A stretch of 64,000 bases of DNA. Source: Candidatus Saccharimonadota bacterium (GTDB lineage Bacteria > Patescibacteriota > Saccharimonadia > Saccharimonadales > Saccharimonadaceae). This document shows, piece after piece, positions 61,321-64,000 of this stretch. The notes below the pieces were generated by a model, which did not search any database, had not been told where the DNA came from, and saw only the letters and a program-made list of their open reading frames with translations. The translations under genes were made by a program, and so were the position numbers. Numbering within the stretch: the stretch's first letter is position 1; every line of letters starts with the position of its first letter. The stretch covers positions 62,001-126,000 of the forward strand of contig JAFUEB010000004.1 of the NCBI GenBank assembly GCA_017464135.1. The letters are read 5' to 3'.

Positions 61321-62476
61321 TTTTTACGGTCTGATTTCTAAGTCCACTGATAATCTGACGCGGGGCTGGCTGCTGGAAGATCCAAGAAACATGCTCTATT
61401 TTGAACTGTTTCTCGCGGAGCTGCAAGCTAGAAAAGGTGGAAAGCGAAAGACCTATGATACCCATATGTTCGAGCAGAATCTCTATGAGAATCTCACAAG
61501 GCTTCGAGATGCTATCTGGGATTATTCGTATAAGCCTAGTCGTGGGACGGCACACATTATTTTTAAACCGGTTCAACGGGAGATCTTCGCTGCACCATAC
61601 GTAGACCGAGTAGCTCACCACTTCGTCGTAAACGCATTAGTGGATTGGTGGGAGAAGAGACTTAGTCCGGCTTCCTGTAGTTGCCGAGTAGGAAAAGGAA
61701 CCTCTTATGGGATTGAAATGCTTCGGCGAAATATCCAAGCCGCATCAGACAATTACCGGATTCCGGTGTTTGTAGTGAAGATGGATATTTCCGGGTATTT
61801 TATGCATATAGAAAGAAGTATTTTATATGAGCGGGTAATATGGGGGCTTAATCGCCAGTTTGCCGGGAATTATGGTCGCAGGTATAAAATACTAAAATAT
61901 ATGATCAAAGAGATTATTTATGATGACCCGGTTAAGGGCGTGAAAATACAAGGGTCATATGAAGATTGGCGAAATCTTCCTAACGACAAGAGTCTGTTCG
62001 TACAGCCACTGGGTAGAGGACTGGTGATTGGAAATCTTACTTCGCAATTCTTTTCAAACGTTTATCTGGATTCGCTAGACCGATTTATTGAATTTGATTT
62101 AGGATACCACTTCTATGGCCGATATGTTGATGATTTTTATGTTTTAGTGCGGGAAGAAGAAATCCCACAGACGAAACGGGACGTACGTGAGATTGCAACT
62201 TTTTTACAAGGCATCGGTCTTACATTAAACTTCAAGAAGACAAGAATAATACCGGCATGGCAGGGCATTCCGTTTCTTGGTATGGTCGTAAAAAATGACG
62301 CCGTGATACCGGGCAAGAGAATGGTGAACAATTTTTGTGAGTCATCGCGTGAGCTCGTCTCTGGAACTGGCTCTTTGGAATCTGTAATATCTTATCTTGG
62401 GATGCTACATAATTATGATTCTAAGAAAGTAGTGGAAGACGTGTTCAAACAGGTTGGCTGGGAATACCGCTATTAA
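61313..62476 (+). CDS. DGR reverse transcriptase
   Basis: 387 residues. RT motifs in order: FAAPYVDRVAHH (about 92-103), VVKMDISGYFMHI with catalytic Asp158, GLVIGNLTSQFFSNVYL where the IGxxxSQ signature (residues 239-245) marks DGR enzymes, YGRYVDDF with catalytic Asp273/Asp274, and LGMVV. No maturase or integrase domain. It copies the TR RNA with errors at adenines. It is translationally coupled to the accessory gene. Confidence 0.96.
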   Translation: MDDFYGLISKSTDNLTRGWLLEDPRNMLYFELFLAELQARKGGKRKTYDTHMFEQNLYENLTRLRDAIWDYSYKPSRGTAHIIFKPVQREIFAAPYVDRVAHHFVVNALVDWWEKRLSPASCSCRVGKGTSYGIEMLRRNIQAASDNYRIPVFVVKMDISGYFMHIERSILYERVIWGLNRQFAGNYGRRYKILKYMIKEIIYDDPVKGVKIQGSYEDWRNLPNDKSLFVQPLGRGLVIGNLTSQFFSNVYLDSLDRFIEFDLGYHFYGRYVDDFYVLVREEEIPQTKRDVREIATFLQGIGLTLNFKKTRIIPAWQGIPFLGMVVKNDAVIPGKRMVNNFCESSRELVSGTGSLESVISYLGMLHNYDSKKVVEDVFKQVGWEYRY

Positions 62477-62540
62477 CCTTTGTGGGCTTCTCTCGCTTTA
62501 AACTTCTAGCCCAATCTCGTGAGATGCTTTTATCTTTTGC

Positions 62541-62785
62541 CGAGTACGGGGAAGAAACATACGGAACGAAGGAAAAGGGAGTCACAATCTACTTCAGTAC
62601 GCACCGTATAGCGTTCCCGTTGTTGCGGTTGTTGTTATTGGCCGGATTGACATTCGACGTATTGAGGTTCAGGTTGTACATATTCGTGTCATTGTTCCTA
62701 GTAGAAGACCAGTAGTTGCCGTTTGACCCCTGATTCGCCGGAGCGGCATTGTTGAAGTTGCCAGCGAGAGCGAAAGCAGCTCCGG
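62541..62785 (-). repeat. DGR template repeat (TR), opposite strand
   Basis: 245 bp, the template for VR. Read on the minus strand it encodes 21 Asn codons (AAC/AAT) exactly at the variable sites of the FISUMP protein. It lies 64 bp downstream of the reverse transcriptase on the opposite strand, and is not a protein-coding gene. Confidence 0.95.
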
Positions 62786-62789
62786 TGGG

Positions 62790-63120
62790 AATGATGCACG
62801 ACTGGTTTTTAGGTGTTGGCACGGCGCTAATCTTTTTGGCGCGGTATACGCATATGTAATACGCATAAACCTAAATAACAAAGTCTATGTCATTCGGTCC
62901 AAAGGATGTTTAGAATACCCCGCCCTGCCGTAACTAAGCGGGGTAGGCTGGGAGACATAAAACCAGCTAATACTCTACTTTTTAGCTTGCAAAGTACATC
63001 CTTTGTACTCGACTGAAAAGTGCTTGCGGAGCGATGAAGACTCACTATCTTGCTGTCGCTGACGCTTGCGCTATCCTCACGATTTTATTATACTCCAACA
63101 AGTCGTTGCTTGTATGGGTG
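62790..63120 (-). ncRNA. Structured non-coding region, possible TR-RNA leader
   Basis: About 330 bp without a plausible gene. It has an 8-bp hairpin TACCCCGC/GCGGGGTA (62916-62945) and an inverted repeat CAAAGGATGT/ACATCCTTTG (62900-62909, 62996-63005). As it lies upstream of TR on the minus strand, the TR RNA should start here. I could not fix a promoter. Confidence 0.4.
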
Positions 63121-63178
63121 CGATAATTATGGTACAATTCTTGTGCTTTATTATGACGTATAAAGTAGGAGAAAACGA

Positions 63179-63658
63179 ATGATTTACTATGTCTTTTCGG
63201 ATTCCCACGGCTATAGTAGTAATATGCTGGCCGTACTTCAACAGAAGTTGCCGGACGAGCTGATATTCCTTGGAGACGGGGAATTAGATCTTTTAGACGT
63301 CAGAAAGAAATATCCAGACCTCACCATATATAATGTGCGCGGGAATTGCGACGTCGCATCAACGGCAAGGCTTCAAATGGTCATAAAGTGTGGCAGAAAA
63401 AAGATCTTCTTATGCCATGGACATACGATGGGCGTTAAAGACTCGCTGGATACTCTTGTCGACAGCGCTTTTGCTGCAGAGGCGAGCGTGGCCCTGTTTG
63501 GCCATACGCATGTGCCGTATACCGGGTTCTCTATGGCGATGGATATAATGAATCCGGGCACTATCGGAGAATGCCCGGACCCGACATATGGCGTTTTATC
63601 CATTGAAGGATTTAAAGTAGATACGAGAATCGTTCATGTAAATTCATTAAAAAAATGA
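63179..63658 (+). CDS. YfcE/MJ0936-type metallophosphoesterase
   Basis: 159 residues with all calcineurin-like metal motifs: SDSHG, LGDGELD, RGNCD, LCHGH and FGHTH. It hydrolyses phosphodiesters with Mn2+-type metals; physiological substrate unknown. AGGAG precedes the ATG, with a promoter-like region upstream. Probably chromosomal, marking DNA beyond the element/DGR. Confidence 0.88.
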   Translation: MIYYVFSDSHGYSSNMLAVLQQKLPDELIFLGDGELDLLDVRKKYPDLTIYNVRGNCDVASTARLQMVIKCGRKKIFLCHGHTMGVKDSLDTLVDSAFAAEASVALFGHTHVPYTGFSMAMDIMNPGTIGECPDPTYGVLSIEGFKVDTRIVHVNSLKK

Positions 63659-63741
63659 TAGACACGGCAAAAAATGGGGTGCAGTTCAATTGAGGCGCAT
63701 TGAGTGATACGCCCCACGCGGATAACAATATTTTTATGAGA

Positions 63742-63768
63742 AAATTCCAATTTAACAGATTGGAATTT
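63742..63768. terminator. Bidirectional hairpin
   Basis: 10-bp perfect stem AAATTCCAAT/ATTGGAATTT with T-rich flanks, between the phosphoesterase and the convergent transposase fragment. Confidence 0.55.
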
Positions 63769-63877
63769 ATTTTTACTACATGTGCATTTCCTTTAATTTA
63801 TCGTGTGAGTATTTCGAAAACTATACTTTTCGAACCACCGATATTCTGTTTTTCAGCCTGTAATGCTACCATTATTC

Positions 63878-64000
63878 TATTTATCGATTTCAGATGGCGT
63901 TTTGTATTTGGGATATTTATGCAGCCGCTCTTCATTATAATATTTTATATATTCTTGTAACCTCTTCCTAAGTTCCTCCTCCGAACGGAAATCATACCTA
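63878..64000 (-). CDS. C-terminal end of an IS3/IS481-type transposase (runs off window)
   Basis: On the minus strand the frame entering from the right edge reads ELRKRLQEYIKYYNEERLHKYPKYKTPSEIDK and stop: the typical end of rve-type transposases (YYNxxRxH...TP). The rest of the gene lies beyond the window, so its integrity is unknown. Confidence 0.75.

Noticed and set aside
62589-62822. 77-residue minus-strand open frame rich in Asn
   Set aside because: It is the coding-like reading of the DGR template repeat; it has no ribosome-binding site or own function.
63661-63688. Sequence resembling an IS3-family terminal repeat
   Set aside because: Similarity to the TGNACTG...CCCC ends is suggestive, but its orientation does not fit the transposase fragment at the right edge and no partner end is visible.

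Overview
The window looks like a Candidatus Saccharibacteria (TM7, Patescibacteria/CPR) chromosome that carries a large integrated mobile element. The host assignment rests on giant surface proteins built from FISUMP (Fibrobacter succinogenes major paralogous) domains, a compact gene layout, the standard genetic code, and several genes whose TATAAT box sits only 6-8 nt before the start codon (leaderless mRNAs). No database search was possible, so taxonomy is an inference from family content.

Region 1 (1-28.4 kb) is ordinary chromosome. It holds a truncated multi-FISUMP surface protein; a uracil-DNA-glycosylase-like gene with an HD hydrolase; an ADP-ribosylglycohydrolase; and a nucleotidyltransferase. 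A divergent cluster at 8.5-14.8 kb encodes a HhH/SAM-like protein, a divergent adenylosuccinate-synthetase paralogue, a VWA protein, a degenerate kinase and a flotillin. Then come an AAA-CYTH fusion, VanZ, a Y-family polymerase with YolD, an SDR, rubrerythrin, tRNA-Thr, RmuC, a spermidine-synthase-like membrane protein, signal peptidase I, HtrA, PrmC and RF1, and finally tRNA-Val(CAC).

Region 2 (about 28.5-58.8 kb) is a foreign-looking integrative/mobilisable element with Firmicutes-type accessory families (DUF4314, DUF5049, Replic_Relax, paired large serine recombinases). A leftward operon (35.8 to 28.7 kb) ends in the two recombinases. A rightward operon (51.3-56.8 kb) carries an MT-A70 methylase, a VirD4/TraG-like ATPase and a replication-relaxation protein. 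Between them is a defence cargo: a STAND NTPase, two divergent TetR-like regulators, and a complete type I restriction-modification system. That system has two hsdS genes, a silent inverted hsdS half-cassette and its own tyrosine recombinase, so it is a probable phase-variable hsdS shufflon. Three copies of one palindrome lie upstream of the leftward operon, between the TetR-like genes, and upstream of the transfer operon, suggesting a regulon. A separate 27-bp motif in inverted orientation brackets the cargo.

Region 3 (58.8-62.8 kb) is a complete diversity-generating retroelement (DGR). It has a secreted FISUMP target protein with a 3' variable repeat (VR), an Avd-like accessory gene with an unusual N-terminal extension, a DGR-type reverse transcriptase, and a template repeat (TR) encoded downstream on the opposite strand. 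VR and TR align over 245 bp without gaps. All 26 differences fall on TR adenines, which is the clearest and most exciting signal in the window.

Region 4 (62.8-64 kb) holds a structured non-coding stretch, a YfcE-type phosphoesterase, and the C-terminal end of an IS-type transposase running off the right edge.
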